Positions 1 through 9,621 are shown, numbered from the stretch's first letter. The stretch: DNA of 64,000 nt from an uncultured Dehalococcoidia bacterium (GCA_958296225.1 OY282456.1:3904853-3968852); one strand, 5' to 3'. Program-made: numbers and translations. Notes: generated by a model not told the origin, from the letters alone.

Positions 1-3000
1 TGGCCCTGAGCCACCTGCCGAAGGCCGATGTAACCGTAACCATAACCACCAGCGACAATACCGCCGTGACCGTCGCTACCGACGGCACTTTCAGCAACAG
101 CGAAACGCTGACTTTCACCACCGGGGACTGGTCAACGGCGCAGACGGTAACGCTCCGGGCGCCGGACGACGGCGACGGCAACACCGTCAACGAAAGCGTC
201 ACCCTGACCCACGAGGCCAGCGGCGCGGGCAGCGGCTACGCCAGCATCAGCGACGCCACCCTGACCGTGAACGTTACGGACGACGACACGCCCAACATCC
301 TGCTGTCCGCATCCACGCTGACCGTAACGGAGGAGGACAGCGGCGGCGGGAGCTACACCGTGCGGCTGGCTACCGAGCCCACGGCCAACGTAACCGTAAC
401 CGTAACCGCGTCCGGCAGCCTGACCATCGACGGCCCCGACGCCGCTACTGCGTTCACCACCAGCGAAACGCTGACTTTTACTATGTCAGACTATGCGGCA
501 AAGACGATAAACGTGCGCGCGGGGGCGGACGACGACCTGGCGAACAACCCCATCACGATTGCCCACACTGCCGCCAGCACGGACAGCGACTACGCCGGCA
601 AGACCGCATCCCTGTCCGTAACCGCTACGGACAACGACACCCCGAGCATCGTCCTGTCTCAAACCGGCGTCCTGTCGGTGAACGAGGACGGCAGCGGCAG
701 CTACACCGTCAAGCTCAGCCACCGCCCGGACGCCGGCGTAACCGTCACCGTCACCAGCAGCCTCACCGACGACGTGGAAATCGACGGCCCGGACGCCGGC
801 GCTACGTTCAGCGACCGCGAAACGCTGAGCTTCTCGACGACCAACTGGAACACGCCGCAAACGGTAACGGTCAAGGGCGCAACCGACAACGACCTGGCGG
901 ACAGCACGGGCAACACCCTATCCCACGCTGCCAGCAATACGGTGTCGAGCATGGACAGCCTGTTCACCGGCGCCGCCACCGTAAGCCTGTCCGTAACCGT
1001 TACGGACACCACCACGCCCAGCATCCTCCTGACCCAAAGCGGCGCGGCCATCACCACGCTGGGCATAACCGAGGATGCGGCGGCCGTCTATTATGACGTG
1101 GCCCTGAGCCACGCGCCCCTGGCCAACGTAACCGTAACCGTAACCGTCGGCAGCACCCCCACCAACTCCGTGGAAATCTACAAATCCGGCGGCACTTTCA
1201 GCGGCAGCCAGACGCTGACTTTCACCCCGACGAACTACAATACGACGCAGGGGCTAGCCATCCGGGCGCCGAACGACCCCAACCCCGACGACGAAACCGG
1301 CATAACGCTGAGCCACGCCGCCACCGACGCCACGTCCACCGCCAGCGGCTACGACGGCATCAGCAAAGACCTGACCGTGAACGTTACGGACGACGACACG
1401 CCCAACATCCTGCTGTCCGCAGCCGCGCTGACCGTAACCGAGGAGGACAGCGGCGGCGGGAGCTACACGGTGCGGCTGACTACCGAGCCCACGGCTGACG
1501 TAGCCGTAACCGTAACCGCGTCCGGCAGCCTGACCATCGACGGCCCCGACGCCGCTACTGATTTCACCGCCAGCGAAACGCTGACTTTCACGGCCAGCAA
1601 CTGGGATACGGCGACGACGACGATAAAGGTAATAGCGGCGGCGGACGACGACCTGGTGAACAACACCATCGCGATTGCCCACAGCGCCGCCAGCGCGGAC
1701 AGCGACTACCACGGCGTCAGCAAGTCCCTGCCCGTAACCGTAACCGACAACGACACCCCGAGCATCGTCCTGTCTCAAACCGGCGTCCTGTCGGTGAACG
1801 AGGGCGGCAGCGACAGCTACACCGTCAAGCTCAGCCACCGCCCGGACGCCGGCGTAACCGTAACCATCACCAGCAGCGCCACCGACGACGTGGAAATCGA
1901 CGGCCCCGACAGCGGCCTCAATTACAGCAACGAGGAAACGCTGCGTTTCTCGACGGGCAACTGGAACGATACGCAAACGGTAAGGGTAAGGGGCCTAACC
2001 GACAACGACCTGTCCCACGACACCGGCAACACGCTGACCCACGCCGCCAGCAACACGACGGCCGCCGACAGCCTGTTCAGCAGCGCCGCCGACGCCGAGC
2101 TGTCCGTAAGGGTAACCGACACTACCAGCCCCAGCATCGTGCTAACCCAAAGCGGCGTGGCCATCAGCGGCGCGCTGCCCATCGACGAGGAGGGCAGCAA
2201 CGTCACTTACCAGGTGGGCCTGAGCAACGCGCCCCTGGCTCCCGTAACCGTCACCATCACCAGCAACAACGCCGCCGTAACCATCGACGGCCCCGACCCC
2301 GGCGCCGGGTTCACCGCCAGCGAAACGCTGACATTCGGCACCGGGGTAACTACGGCGCAGACGGTAACCATCCAGGCGCCGGATGACGGCAACCACGTCA
2401 ACGAAAGCGTAACGCTCACTCACGCCGCCAGCGGCTCGCTCAGCGGCTACGCCAGCATCAGCGACGCCACCCTGACCGTGAACGTTACGGACAACGACAC
2501 GCCCAACATCCTGCTGTCCGCCGCCACGCTGACCGTAACCGAGGAGGACAGCGGCGGCGGAAGCTACACGGTGCGGCTGGCTACCGAGCCCACGGCTGAC
2601 GTAGCCGTAACCGTAACCGCGTCCGGCAGCCTGACCATTGACGGCCCCGACGCCGCCACTGATTTCACCGCCAGCGAAACGCTGACTTTCACCCCTGCGG
2701 ACTATGCGGCAAAGACGATAAACGTGCGCGCGGGGGCGGACAACGACCTGGCGGACAACACCATCACGATTGCCCACACTGCCGCCAGCACGGACAGCGA
2801 CTACGCCGGCATCAGCAAATCCCTGCCCGTAACGGTTACGGACGACGACACGGGCAGCCTCATGCTGTCGCAAACCGCCCGCACCGTAACCGAGGGCGAC
2901 GACGCCGGCGCTACCTATACCGTGAAACTGAGCCACCGGCCCTCGGCCGCCGTAACCGTCGCTATCACCAGCGCCAACGGCAAGGCCGCCGCAACCCCGT

Positions 3001-4769
3001 CATCCCTAACCTTCAACGCCGCCAACTGGAACACGACGCAGACGGTAACGGTAACGGCGGTGGCCGACGCCGACCTTGCCGACGGCAGCGACACGCTGAC
3101 CCACACGCCCAGCGCCACCGGCGGCTACCTGGCCAGCGCAACCGAGGATGTAACCGTAACCGTCCAGGAAACCACCGCGCCGGGCATGACCTTCAGCGAG
3201 AGCCAGTTGTCTATCGAGGAGAGGGACACCGACACCTACACCGTGGCACTGGCTGCCGCGCCGCCGGCTGATACAACCGTCGCCATCACCAGCAGCAACC
3301 CCGCAATCACTGTCAACCCGGGGACCTTAACCTTCCCCGTTGCCGACTACAACACCCCCCAGACGGTAACGGTCACCACGACGGCGGACGACGACGCTTT
3401 CCACGATGCGTCCTGGCTGACGCACACCCCCACCGTCCGGGGCGTCGCCGGCGGCGTCACGCTGCTGCCCGTACTGCTGCGGGAGCCGGCCCCCAGCGAA
3501 AGCGAGGAGCCGGCGCGAATCCGTATCAGGCCGCCGCCGCCGTCGCCGGCCGCTACCTCAACAATCTACGCCATCGCCCCCCACACGCTTACGGTGTCCG
3601 GCATGGCCGGCGTTCCCGACGGGGTGACGGTCAATACGGTGCAGAGCCTGGCCGGGGACTTGACCATTACGTTCAGCGTGCCGCAGGGCATCCCGACCAC
3701 GCTTGACGGCTACACACTGGACGGGGCTACGCTGGTAGGCATCAGCGTGACGCCGGCGGCGCCGGCGGGCGGGCTGGAAATCTGCCTGCCCCGGGGCGAC
3801 GGTTCCACGCAGCTGCTGCACTACCGCTCCGGCCGCTGGCAGGCGGTGCCGGGTTCGGGGCCGCGGGGCGACCAGGTTTGCGGCACGGTAAGCGATTTCT
3901 CCCCCTTCATCGCCGGCCAGCCGGCAGGAGATGAGCCTGCCCCCGGCCAGCCGACGGGAGATGAGCCTGCCCCCGGCCAGCCGGAGACCGAGTCCGAGCC
4001 GCCGCCGATTATCTACAACCTGAACATCCGCTTTGACGCCCGGCGCATCGCGTTGCCGGAGGGCCATACCGCCAGCTACCGGGTGCGGCTGGCCGGCCGG
4101 CCCGCCGGCCGCGGTGCCACTATCAGAATCCGCAGCGACAACCCGGACGTGAAACCCACTCCCGACGAACTGCACTTCACCGCCGCCGACTGGGAGCAGT
4201 GGCAAACGGTAAGCATCGCCATCGCCGGCGACGCCAACCATACGGACGAAAGCTCGACGCTGGCGCACTACGGCCCCAACCGTGGCTACGGCTCCGTGCT
4301 GGTGTCGGTAACGGACACCGGAGACAGCCGGCAGGCTGGCGACACACTCGCGCCGGCGCTGACGGTAATCACAGAGCCGGGAGCGCGCTGGGGCGTAACC
4401 GCAACGCCAACCACGCCGGCGGATTTGACGGCGCACGGCGTGGTCCGGGTATCGCCGGCCTATGGCGTGCCGCGCACGGCGGCGGGCTACGGCCTGGGCC
4501 GCAACGGCGCAGCGCAAGCCATCGTCAGAGTCGCCGCGCCGGAGGACGCGCCGGTATCGGGGCTGACCGTCTGCCTGCCGGTAGCCCGGGCGCTGGCGGA
4601 GGAGGCGGGGGAACACCGGCTGACGCTGCTGCGGTATGGTGATGCTGACACCGGCGGCGGCTGGCAGGCGGTGTCCGGCGCGGAGTATGACGCCGCAGCC
4701 CAAAGCGTCTGCGCCGCCGGCGTGACCGAGTTCGGGGCTTTTGCGGCAGCCTACATCCTGCCGCAATAA
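1..4769 (+). CDS. Giant Calx-beta repeat surface protein, 5' end outside window
   Basis: The reading frame is open to the left edge (frame beginning at base 3), so this is the C-terminal part of a larger protein. It consists of about ten tandem units of roughly 110 residues. Each contains a motif such as VTEEDSGGGSYTVRLATEP or VNEGGSDSYTVKLSHRP, then a TVTVTAS strand, a SETLTF strand, a WNTPQTVTV strand and a closing VTVTDNDTP. This is the Calx-beta-like beta-sandwich pattern of extracellular adhesion proteins. After the repeats come a proline-rich segment, a domain with LEICLP...LLHYRSGRW, a PGQPTGDEPAPGQP linker, one more Calx-beta-like unit and a second LTVCLP...LLRYGD domain of the same kind. 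Neither a C-terminal membrane anchor nor a sorting motif is visible. The role is inferred to be surface adhesion or cell-envelope structure. Neighbouring units are nearly identical in DNA, with many GTAACC hexamers, which suggests recent internal duplication. Confidence 0.8.
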   Translation, partial: ALSHLPKADVTVTITTSDNTAVTVATDGTFSNSETLTFTTGDWSTAQTVTLRAPDDGDGNTVNESVTLTHEASGAGSGYASISDATLTVNVTDDDTPNILLSASTLTVTEEDSGGGSYTVRLATEPTANVTVTVTASGSLTIDGPDAATAFTTSETLTFTMSDYAAKTINVRAGADDDLANNPITIAHTAASTDSDYAGKTASLSVTATDNDTPSIVLSQTGVLSVNEDGSGSYTVKLSHRPDAGVTVTVTSSLTDDVEIDGPDAGATFSDRETLSFSTTNWNTPQTVTVKGATDNDLADSTGNTLSHAASNTVSSMDSLFTGAATVSLSVTVTDTTTPSILLTQSGAAITTLGITEDAAAVYYDVALSHAPLANVTVTVTVGSTPTNSVEIYKSGGTFSGSQTLTFTPTNYNTTQGLAIRAPNDPNPDDETGITLSHAATDATSTASGYDGISKDLTVNVTDDDTPNILLSAAALTVTEEDSGGGSYTVRLTTEPTADVAVTVTASGSLTIDGPDAATDFTASETLTFTASNWDTATTTIKVIAAADDDLVNNTIAIAHSAASADSDYHGVSKSLPVTVTDNDTPSIVLSQTGVLSVNEGGSDSYTVKLSHRPDAGVTVTITSSATDDVEIDGPDSGLNYSNEETLRFSTGNWNDTQTVRVRGLTDNDLSHDTGNTLTHAASNTTAADSLFSSAADAELSVRVTDTTSPSIVLTQSGVAISGALPIDEEGSNVTYQVGLSNAPLAPVTVTITSNNAAVTIDGPDPGAGFTASETLTFGTGVTTAQTVTIQAPDDGNHVNESVTLTHAASGSLSGYASISDATLTVNVTDNDTPNILLSAATLTVTEEDSGGGSYTVRLATEPTADVAVTVTASGSLTIDGPDAATDFTASETLTFTPADYAAKTINVRAGADNDLADNTITIAHTAASTDSDYAGISKSLPVTVTDDDTGSLMLSQTARTVTEGDDAGATYTVKLSHRPSAAVTVAITSANGKAAATPSSLTFNAANWNTTQTVTVTAVADADLADGSDTLTHTPSATGGYLASATEDVTVTVQETTAPGMTFSESQLSIEERDTDTYTVALAAAPPADTTVAITSSNPAITVNPGTLTFPVADYNTPQTVTVTTTADDDAFHDASWLTHTPTVRGVAGGVTLLPVLLREPAPSESEEPARIRIRPPPPSPAATSTIYAIAPHTLTVSGMAGVPDGVTVNTVQSLAGDLTITFSVPQGIPTTLDGYTLDGATLVGISVTPAAPAGGLEICLPRGDGSTQLLHYRSGRWQAVPGSGPRGDQVCGTVSDFSPFIAGQPAGDEPAPGQPTGDEPAPGQPETESEPPPIIYNLNIRFDARRIALPEGHTASYRVRLAGRPAGRGATIRIRSDNPDVKPTPDELHFTAADWEQWQTVSIAIAGDANHTDESSTLAHYGPNRGYGSVLVSVTDTGDSRQAGDTLAPALTVITEPGARWGVTATPTTPADLTAHGVVRVSPAYGVPRTAAGYGLGRNGAAQAIVRVAAPEDAPVSGLTVCLPVARALAEEAGEHRLTLLRYGDADTGGGWQAVSGAEYDAAAQSVCAAGVTEFGAFAAAYILPQ

Positions 4770-4805
4770 CCCCGCCAACCTTTCAAAAGGAGAGGGGGGC
4801 AGCGG

Positions 4806-5285
4806 CTAGGATGCGCTGGCCGCGGCGGCGCGAACGGACGCCAGGATGCGCCCGTAGGCGTTGCAGCGGCACAGATTGCCGGACAGGGCTTCCCGAATCT
4901 CGGCGTCGGTGGGGGCGGGATTGGCGTCCAGCAGGGCGCGGGCTGCCATTACGAACCCCGGGGTGCAAAAGCCGCATTGCCCGCCGTCCTCGTCAAGGAA
5001 CGCCTGCTGCAGGGGCGACAGTTCCCCCGCCGGAGCCAGCCCTTCCACCGTAAGCACGCGGCCGCCGGCGGCGCGCAGGGCCAGCACCTGGCAGGCGTTG
5101 ACCGGCCGCCCGTCCAGCAGCACGGTACAGGCGCCGCACTCCCCACGGTCGCAGCCCCGCTTGGCGCCGGTCAGGCCAAGCGCGTCCCGGAGCGCGTCCA
5201 GCAAAGACCAGTGGTGGCGCACGGAAAGCGTATGCTCAGCGTCGTTGACGGTGATAGTGATGTCGGCGGCAGGCGGGTTGGTCAT
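4806..5285 (-). CDS. Molybdenum hydroxylase 2Fe-2S subunit (CoxS/XdhC-small type)
   Basis: A 159-residue ferredoxin-like electron-transfer subunit of the xanthine dehydrogenase/CO dehydrogenase family. The N-terminal plant-type 2Fe-2S domain has Cys45, Cys50, Cys53 (GCDRGECGAC) and Cys65. The C-terminal helical 2Fe-2S domain has Cys104 and Cys107 (CGFC) and Cys139 and Cys141 (NLCRC). All eight ligands and the usual length are present. I chose the ATG at 5285; a GTG four codons upstream is the alternative. The gene is divergent from the Mo and FAD subunits at 5496-8766, which is unusual because the three subunits normally form one co-directional operon. It should pass electrons from the Mo site to FAD. 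Confidence 0.92.
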   Translation of the reverse strand: MTNPPAADITITVNDAEHTLSVRHHWSLLDALRDALGLTGAKRGCDRGECGACTVLLDGRPVNACQVLALRAAGGRVLTVEGLAPAGELSPLQQAFLDEDGGQCGFCTPGFVMAARALLDANPAPTDAEIREALSGNLCRCNAYGRILASVRAAAASAS

Positions 5286-5495
5286 AGCAGTTGGCACCCT
5301 GCGCGGCCGGAAGGCGGCAGCGGATAATGATGACAGCGCGTCGTTGACGTTAGTACGGGGCCATTGTTACCATCAGCCCATCACAAATGCAAGTGAGGTT
5401 ATCGTGGCTGCTGATAGCGTTATCATCGGTGGACTTGCGACTTGCCGACACATTCACCCTGTTCAACTTTTCCAACCCCAAATATCTGTGACGCT

Positions 5496-7775
5496 ATGAC
5501 TACTATACCCTCTCCCCTAGCCATCGTCGGCCGCAGCGCCCCCCGCCGGGAACTGCCCGACAAACTCACCGGCGCCGCCCAATACTCGGCCGACATTGCG
5601 CTGCCGGGGCTGTTGCACGGCGTTATCGTCCGCAGCCCGCACCCCCATGCCGACGTGCTGGCCGTGGACGTCAGCGCCGCTCTGGCCCTGCCCGGCGTCC
5701 GCGCTGCCATCACGCCGGCCGATGCGCCGTCCGTCCGGCTGGCGCCTGATCTGGCGGCGCTGGACACGCGCGTCCGGTTTGCCGGGGATGAAGTGGCCGC
5801 CGTGGCCGCCGACGACCTGGATACCGCCCGCCGCGCCGCCGCGCTGGTGCGCGTGGATTATCGTCCCTTGCCCTTTGTCATCGACCCGGTGGCCGCGCTG
5901 GAACCCGACGCTCCCGCCATCCATCCCCAGGGCAACCTGGCCATCCCGGAACCGCTGGCGTTGCAGCGGGGCGACATCGACGCCGGTTTTGCCGCCGCCG
6001 ACATTGTCTTGGAGGAAACCTACTATCTGCCCACCCACTCGGCGACCCCGCTGGAACCCCGGGCCGCGCTGGCCGCCTGGGACGGTGATAATCTCACCGT
6101 GTGGAAGTCCACCCGCGGCGTTCACGTTGACCGGGCGGCCCTGGCGCAAGTGCTGGGCCTGGATGCCGGCCAGGTTCGCGTAATCGGCCCGCATCTGGGC
6201 GGCGGCTACGGCAACAAGGATGAGTCGCGCCTGGCGGTGCTGGCGGCGCTGCTGTCGCGGCAAGCGGGCCAGCCCGTCCGCATTGAATACAGCCGGGAGG
6301 AGGAGTTTGTCGCCGGCCGCACCCGCCACGGGGGGCGCATCATCCTGCGGATGGGCGTAACCCGCGACGGCGACATTACCGCCATCCACGGCGACGCCGT
6401 AATGGACTCCGGGGCCTACCAGGCGTCCGCGCCCGGCGTGGCCCGCCGCACGGGGCAGGGTATGCTCTACCTGTATCGCTGCCCCAACGTCCGCTTTGAC
6501 GCGCGGCCGGCGGCCACCAACAAGCCGGTATCGGGCAGCTATCGCGCCCTGGGCGCGCCCCAGGGTCATTTTGCGCTGGAAACGCTGGTTGACCGGGCGG
6601 CGGCGGCCATCGGCATGAACCCGCTGGCTTTCCGGCTGCGCAACCACGTGCCTGTGGCGGGCCAGGCGGGACCGCGCTTGACTCCACTCGACGAGATAGT
6701 GGACGGCCAGCCGGTGGAAGGCGGCATACCCTTTTCCAGCAACGGCCTGGCGCAGTGCCTGCGTCGCGGGGCCGCGGAGTTCGGCTGGGACGAGCCCTTT
6801 GACCATTCCGACCCCGCCGACCCGTTCCTGCGGCGGGGCCGGGGTCTGAGCATAATGATTTACCGGGGCGGCGTCGGTTCCGAATCGGCGGCCGGCCTGA
6901 CCATCGCACCAGATGGCAAAGTGCAACTGGTCAGCGGCATCATCGACGTGGGCGAGGGCGCCGTTACGGTGCTGTGCCAGTTGGCCGCCGAGGCGCTCTC
7001 CGTCGGCTATGATGACGTTGTTCCGCTCTTTGCCGACACCGACGCCACGCCCAACGCGCCCATCACCGCCGGCTCGACGGCCACTTTCTCCACCGGGACG
7101 GCGGTGCTGCGGGCGGCGGAACGATTGCGCGAGTTGATGCGGTCTGCCGCCGCCGGCCAACTGGAAACCACCGCCGACGCGCTGACGATAGCCGACGGAG
7201 CGGTGTTCGTAACCGACGACCCCACGCGCCGGATGACCTACGCGGCGCTGGCGCAAGCGGCGGGTTCGGATGCGCTCACCGCTGAGGCTGTGGTTATGCC
7301 CGGCAGTACCGATTACATCGTCAACTCCTTTGGCGCCCACTTCTGCGCGGTTGAAGTGGACACGGCCACCGGGCGGGTGCGGGTGGCGCGCTACGTGGCC
7401 GCCCACGATTCGGGCCGCATCATCAACCCGCGCACTGCGCTGAACCAGGTGGAAGGCGCTATATCGCAGATGCTGGGCTTTGCGCTCAGTGAGGAACTGA
7501 TTACCGACGCGCCCACCGGCATAACCCTCAACGGCAGCTACCTGGAGCACAAAAGCCCCACCATCCAGGACTACCCCGACATCACCACCATTTTTGCCGA
7601 TGTCGTTGACCCCGTGGGGCCGATGGGCGCCAAAGCGCTGGGCGAAGTGCCGTCGGTAGGCGTCGCCCCCGCCATCGCCAACGCCCTTTACGACGCCATC
7701 GGCGTGCGCTTCACCCGCTTGCCGATAACGCCCGACCGGGTGCTGGATGCGTTGACCCGGCAACAGGCTGGTTAA
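5496..7775 (+). CDS. Molybdenum hydroxylase large subunit (molybdopterin-binding)
   Basis: A 759-residue aldehyde oxidase/xanthine dehydrogenase molybdopterin-binding subunit. It opens with the family start GRSAPRRELPDKLTGAAQYSAD and carries a GGGYGNKDE motif in the first Mo-cofactor domain. A loop GSYRALGAPQ lies near residues 346-355, and the C-terminal GAKALGEVPSVG contains the presumed catalytic glutamate. The loop is not the AYRCSFR of form I CO dehydrogenase, so true CO oxidation is unlikely; a purine, aldehyde or N-heteroaromatic substrate is possible but cannot be read from sequence. I chose the ATG at 5496 because homology begins just after it. The stop is one base before the FAD subunit's ATG, indicating translational coupling. 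Confidence 0.92.
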   Translation: MTTIPSPLAIVGRSAPRRELPDKLTGAAQYSADIALPGLLHGVIVRSPHPHADVLAVDVSAALALPGVRAAITPADAPSVRLAPDLAALDTRVRFAGDEVAAVAADDLDTARRAAALVRVDYRPLPFVIDPVAALEPDAPAIHPQGNLAIPEPLALQRGDIDAGFAAADIVLEETYYLPTHSATPLEPRAALAAWDGDNLTVWKSTRGVHVDRAALAQVLGLDAGQVRVIGPHLGGGYGNKDESRLAVLAALLSRQAGQPVRIEYSREEEFVAGRTRHGGRIILRMGVTRDGDITAIHGDAVMDSGAYQASAPGVARRTGQGMLYLYRCPNVRFDARPAATNKPVSGSYRALGAPQGHFALETLVDRAAAAIGMNPLAFRLRNHVPVAGQAGPRLTPLDEIVDGQPVEGGIPFSSNGLAQCLRRGAAEFGWDEPFDHSDPADPFLRRGRGLSIMIYRGGVGSESAAGLTIAPDGKVQLVSGIIDVGEGAVTVLCQLAAEALSVGYDDVVPLFADTDATPNAPITAGSTATFSTGTAVLRAAERLRELMRSAAAGQLETTADALTIADGAVFVTDDPTRRMTYAALAQAAGSDALTAEAVVMPGSTDYIVNSFGAHFCAVEVDTATGRVRVARYVAAHDSGRIINPRTALNQVEGAISQMLGFALSEELITDAPTGITLNGSYLEHKSPTIQDYPDITTIFADVVDPVGPMGAKALGEVPSVGVAPAIANALYDAIGVRFTRLPITPDRVLDALTRQQAG

Positions 7776-7776
7776 T

Positions 7777-8766
7777 ATGACGTTTCAATTGCTGCAACCC
7801 ACCTCTCTTGCCGAAGCGTGCGACTTGCTGGCCGCCGCGCCGGACGACGCCGTTCCCATCGCCGGCGGCACCGACCTGCTGTCGGAAATCCGGGACGGCA
7901 CCGCCAGCCCGGCGACGCTGGTTGCGCTGGACGCCATCGCCGACGCCGGGCTGTACGGCATCAGCGATACCGCTGATGGGGGCATCCGCATCGGCGCGCT
8001 AACTGCCATTGCCGGCATCGCCGCTGACGCCGGTATCCGCCGCCGCTACGCCGCGCTGGCCGAAGCCGCCGCCGGCCTGGCGACGCCGCAGGTGCGCAAC
8101 CTGGGCACGCTGGGCGGCAACCTGAACCAGCGGCCCCGCTGCTGGTACTACCGCCATCCGCTGACGGTGTGCCTCAAGCGAGGCGGTGACCGCTGCTATG
8201 CCGTGCCGGGCGTGGGCAAATATCTGTGCATCACCGGCGGCGACCGCTGTTTTATCGTGCATCCTTCCGACACCGCCGTAGCGCTGGCGACGCTGGGCGC
8301 GTCGGTGAGCATTGCCTCGGCTGCCGGCGCGCGGACCGTAGCCATCAATGACTACTTTACCGGCCCGGACGTGGACTTGATGCGGGAGAATATCCTGCAA
8401 CCCGGCGAACTGCTGACCGGAGTAACGCTCCCGCCGCCGCCGGACGGCCAGCGCAGCGCTTACCTCAAAGCGCGGGAGCGCGAATCGGGCGATTTCGCGC
8501 TGGTCAGCGTGGCGGCGGCGATAACGGTTGTTGACGGCGCGATAACGCAGGCGTCAGTAACGCTGGGCGGCGTGGCGCCGACACCGTACCGGGCAGCGGA
8601 CACGGAAACCTATCTGCAAGGCCGCCCGGTGTCCGCAGTAACGCCGGCCGAAGCGGGAGCGGTCGCCATCGCCAACCCGCGCCCCTTGCCCGACAACGCC
8701 TATAAAATACCCATGGCCGCCAACCTGGTAACCCGTTCGGTGACCAACCTGCTTACGACCGCGTAG
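7777..8766 (+). CDS. Molybdenum hydroxylase FAD subunit with Cys-rich insert
   Basis: A 329-residue CoxM-type FAD-binding subunit. The FAD pyrophosphate loop is PIAGGTDLL (about residues 27-35) and the second flavin motif is LGTLGGNL (109-116). Next comes an insert with Cys122, Cys132, Cys140, Cys151 and Cys158, followed by HPSD at 162-165. A four-cysteine loop at this position is known from the 4-hydroxybenzoyl-CoA reductase beta subunit, where it holds an extra 4Fe-4S cluster; a similar extra cluster here is inference. The ATG directly follows the large subunit's stop. It completes the Mo, FAD and 2Fe-2S set with the two previous genes. Confidence 0.9.
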   Translation: MTFQLLQPTSLAEACDLLAAAPDDAVPIAGGTDLLSEIRDGTASPATLVALDAIADAGLYGISDTADGGIRIGALTAIAGIAADAGIRRRYAALAEAAAGLATPQVRNLGTLGGNLNQRPRCWYYRHPLTVCLKRGGDRCYAVPGVGKYLCITGGDRCFIVHPSDTAVALATLGASVSIASAAGARTVAINDYFTGPDVDLMRENILQPGELLTGVTLPPPPDGQRSAYLKARERESGDFALVSVAAAITVVDGAITQASVTLGGVAPTPYRAADTETYLQGRPVSAVTPAEAGAVAIANPRPLPDNAYKIPMAANLVTRSVTNLLTTA

Positions 8767-8779
8767 ATGGAGGTGACTG

Positions 8780-9220
8780 ATGGGTACATTCAGCGTTTCA
8801 ATGACCATTACCGGCATAGAATCCGGTCTTTCAGAAACGATGGACGCCATCGTAGATGCCAAAGCGCTCCACAGCATAATGCCGTCCGATTTGCTGGCCC
8901 GGCTGGGCATTGCGCCCAACGGGTACAGCGACGCCATTGACCTGCCCCGTGGCAGCGCCGAAGCCCAGCTTGACATACCCACTGACGGCGACGATCTGTA
9001 CACAGCTGATGACTTCTGCGCGACCATCACCGTCTTATTCGGCCCCAAAGGCAGCCCGCCCATTCTGGGCCGCACTACATTGGAATCTATGTTCCTGGCT
9101 GTTGACCCGGACAACGACCGCCTCATCCCCGCCGAAATCCACATCCCGGGTGATGCAATGGTGGAGCTGTTGACAGCCGCCGGCCGGCTAAGGCCTGATG
9201 CGAAAGATGGGACTGTTTAG
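8780..9220 (+). CDS. Retropepsin-like protein, catalytic motif degenerate
   Basis: A 146-residue protein with the fold signature of the bacterial clan AA aspartic-protease-like family: an N-terminal MTITG...ETMDAIVD strand, IMPSDLLARLGI, and PPILGRTTLESMFLAVDPDNDRLIP. The expected DTG/DTA catalytic triplet reads Asp26-Ala27-Lys28 here, so proteolytic activity is doubtful. It starts at an ATG after GGAGGTGACTG, 13 bases behind the FAD subunit. Its end overlaps the start of a paralogue by about 20 bases. The substrate is unknown; it may be a pseudo-enzyme or binding partner of its neighbour. Confidence 0.7.
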   Translation: MGTFSVSMTITGIESGLSETMDAIVDAKALHSIMPSDLLARLGIAPNGYSDAIDLPRGSAEAQLDIPTDGDDLYTADDFCATITVLFGPKGSPPILGRTTLESMFLAVDPDNDRLIPAEIHIPGDAMVELLTAAGRLRPDAKDGTV

Positions 9221-9563
9221 CGTGCCCCTGACCGTAATCAACACGAATGCCGGCCGCTCCGAAACGATGGCCGCCATTGTTGATACGGCGGCCAGCTACA
9301 GCATGATTCCCGCTGAGGTTATGGCCCGTCTGGACATTGCCCCAACCGGCGAGACCCGCATCCGCATGGCTGACAACAGCGTTGTTGCAATACCGTTCGG
9401 CGATGCGCTCATTGCAGTAGAGGGTCGCCACCAGGTTCTGCGGACGCTGTTCCGCCCCGGCGGCAGCCGGGCGATTCTGGGCGCTAATACATTGCAAGAG
9501 CTGGAATTCGTCGTTGACCCCGTCAACGAACGCCTCATCTCCATTACAGACGTATCGCCTTGA
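9198..9563 (+). CDS. Retropepsin-like aspartic protease
   Basis: A 121-residue paralogue of the preceding gene, in the bacterial retropepsin-like (clan AA) family. The catalytic strand reads AAIVDTAASYSMIP with Asp29-Thr30-Ala31 (DTA instead of the usual DTG), and the C-terminal hydrophobic-Gly motif is AILGANTLQELEFVVD. The length fits a single-lobe enzyme that must dimerise. The start at 9198 lies inside the previous gene; the ATG at 9207 is an alternative. The tandem arrangement of one plausible and one degenerate copy suggests duplication followed by divergence, or a heterodimer. The biological substrate is unknown. Confidence 0.72.
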   Translation: MRKMGLFSVPLTVINTNAGRSETMAAIVDTAASYSMIPAEVMARLDIAPTGETRIRMADNSVVAIPFGDALIAVEGRHQVLRTLFRPGGSRAILGANTLQELEFVVDPVNERLISITDVSP

Positions 9564-9621
9564 CATCCGGCTACCCCTGTAACAGAATAGCGCCATCCTA
9601 ACCTGCCACAGGAACAAGAGT

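Noticed and set aside
486..4778. Several long minus-strand open frames inside the Calx-beta gene
   Set aside because: They mirror the plus-strand repeats in a GC-rich sequence. They lack ribosome sites and recognisable domains.
5517..7763. A 748-codon minus-strand open frame opposite the molybdenum subunit
   Set aside because: The plus strand encodes a complete, motif-bearing enzyme. The antisense frame has only low-complexity composition from GC-rich third positions.
5496..7775. Form I CO dehydrogenase (CoxL)
   Set aside because: The active-site loop reads GSYRALGAPQ and not the AYRCSFR motif of form I enzymes, so I kept only the general molybdenum-hydroxylase call.
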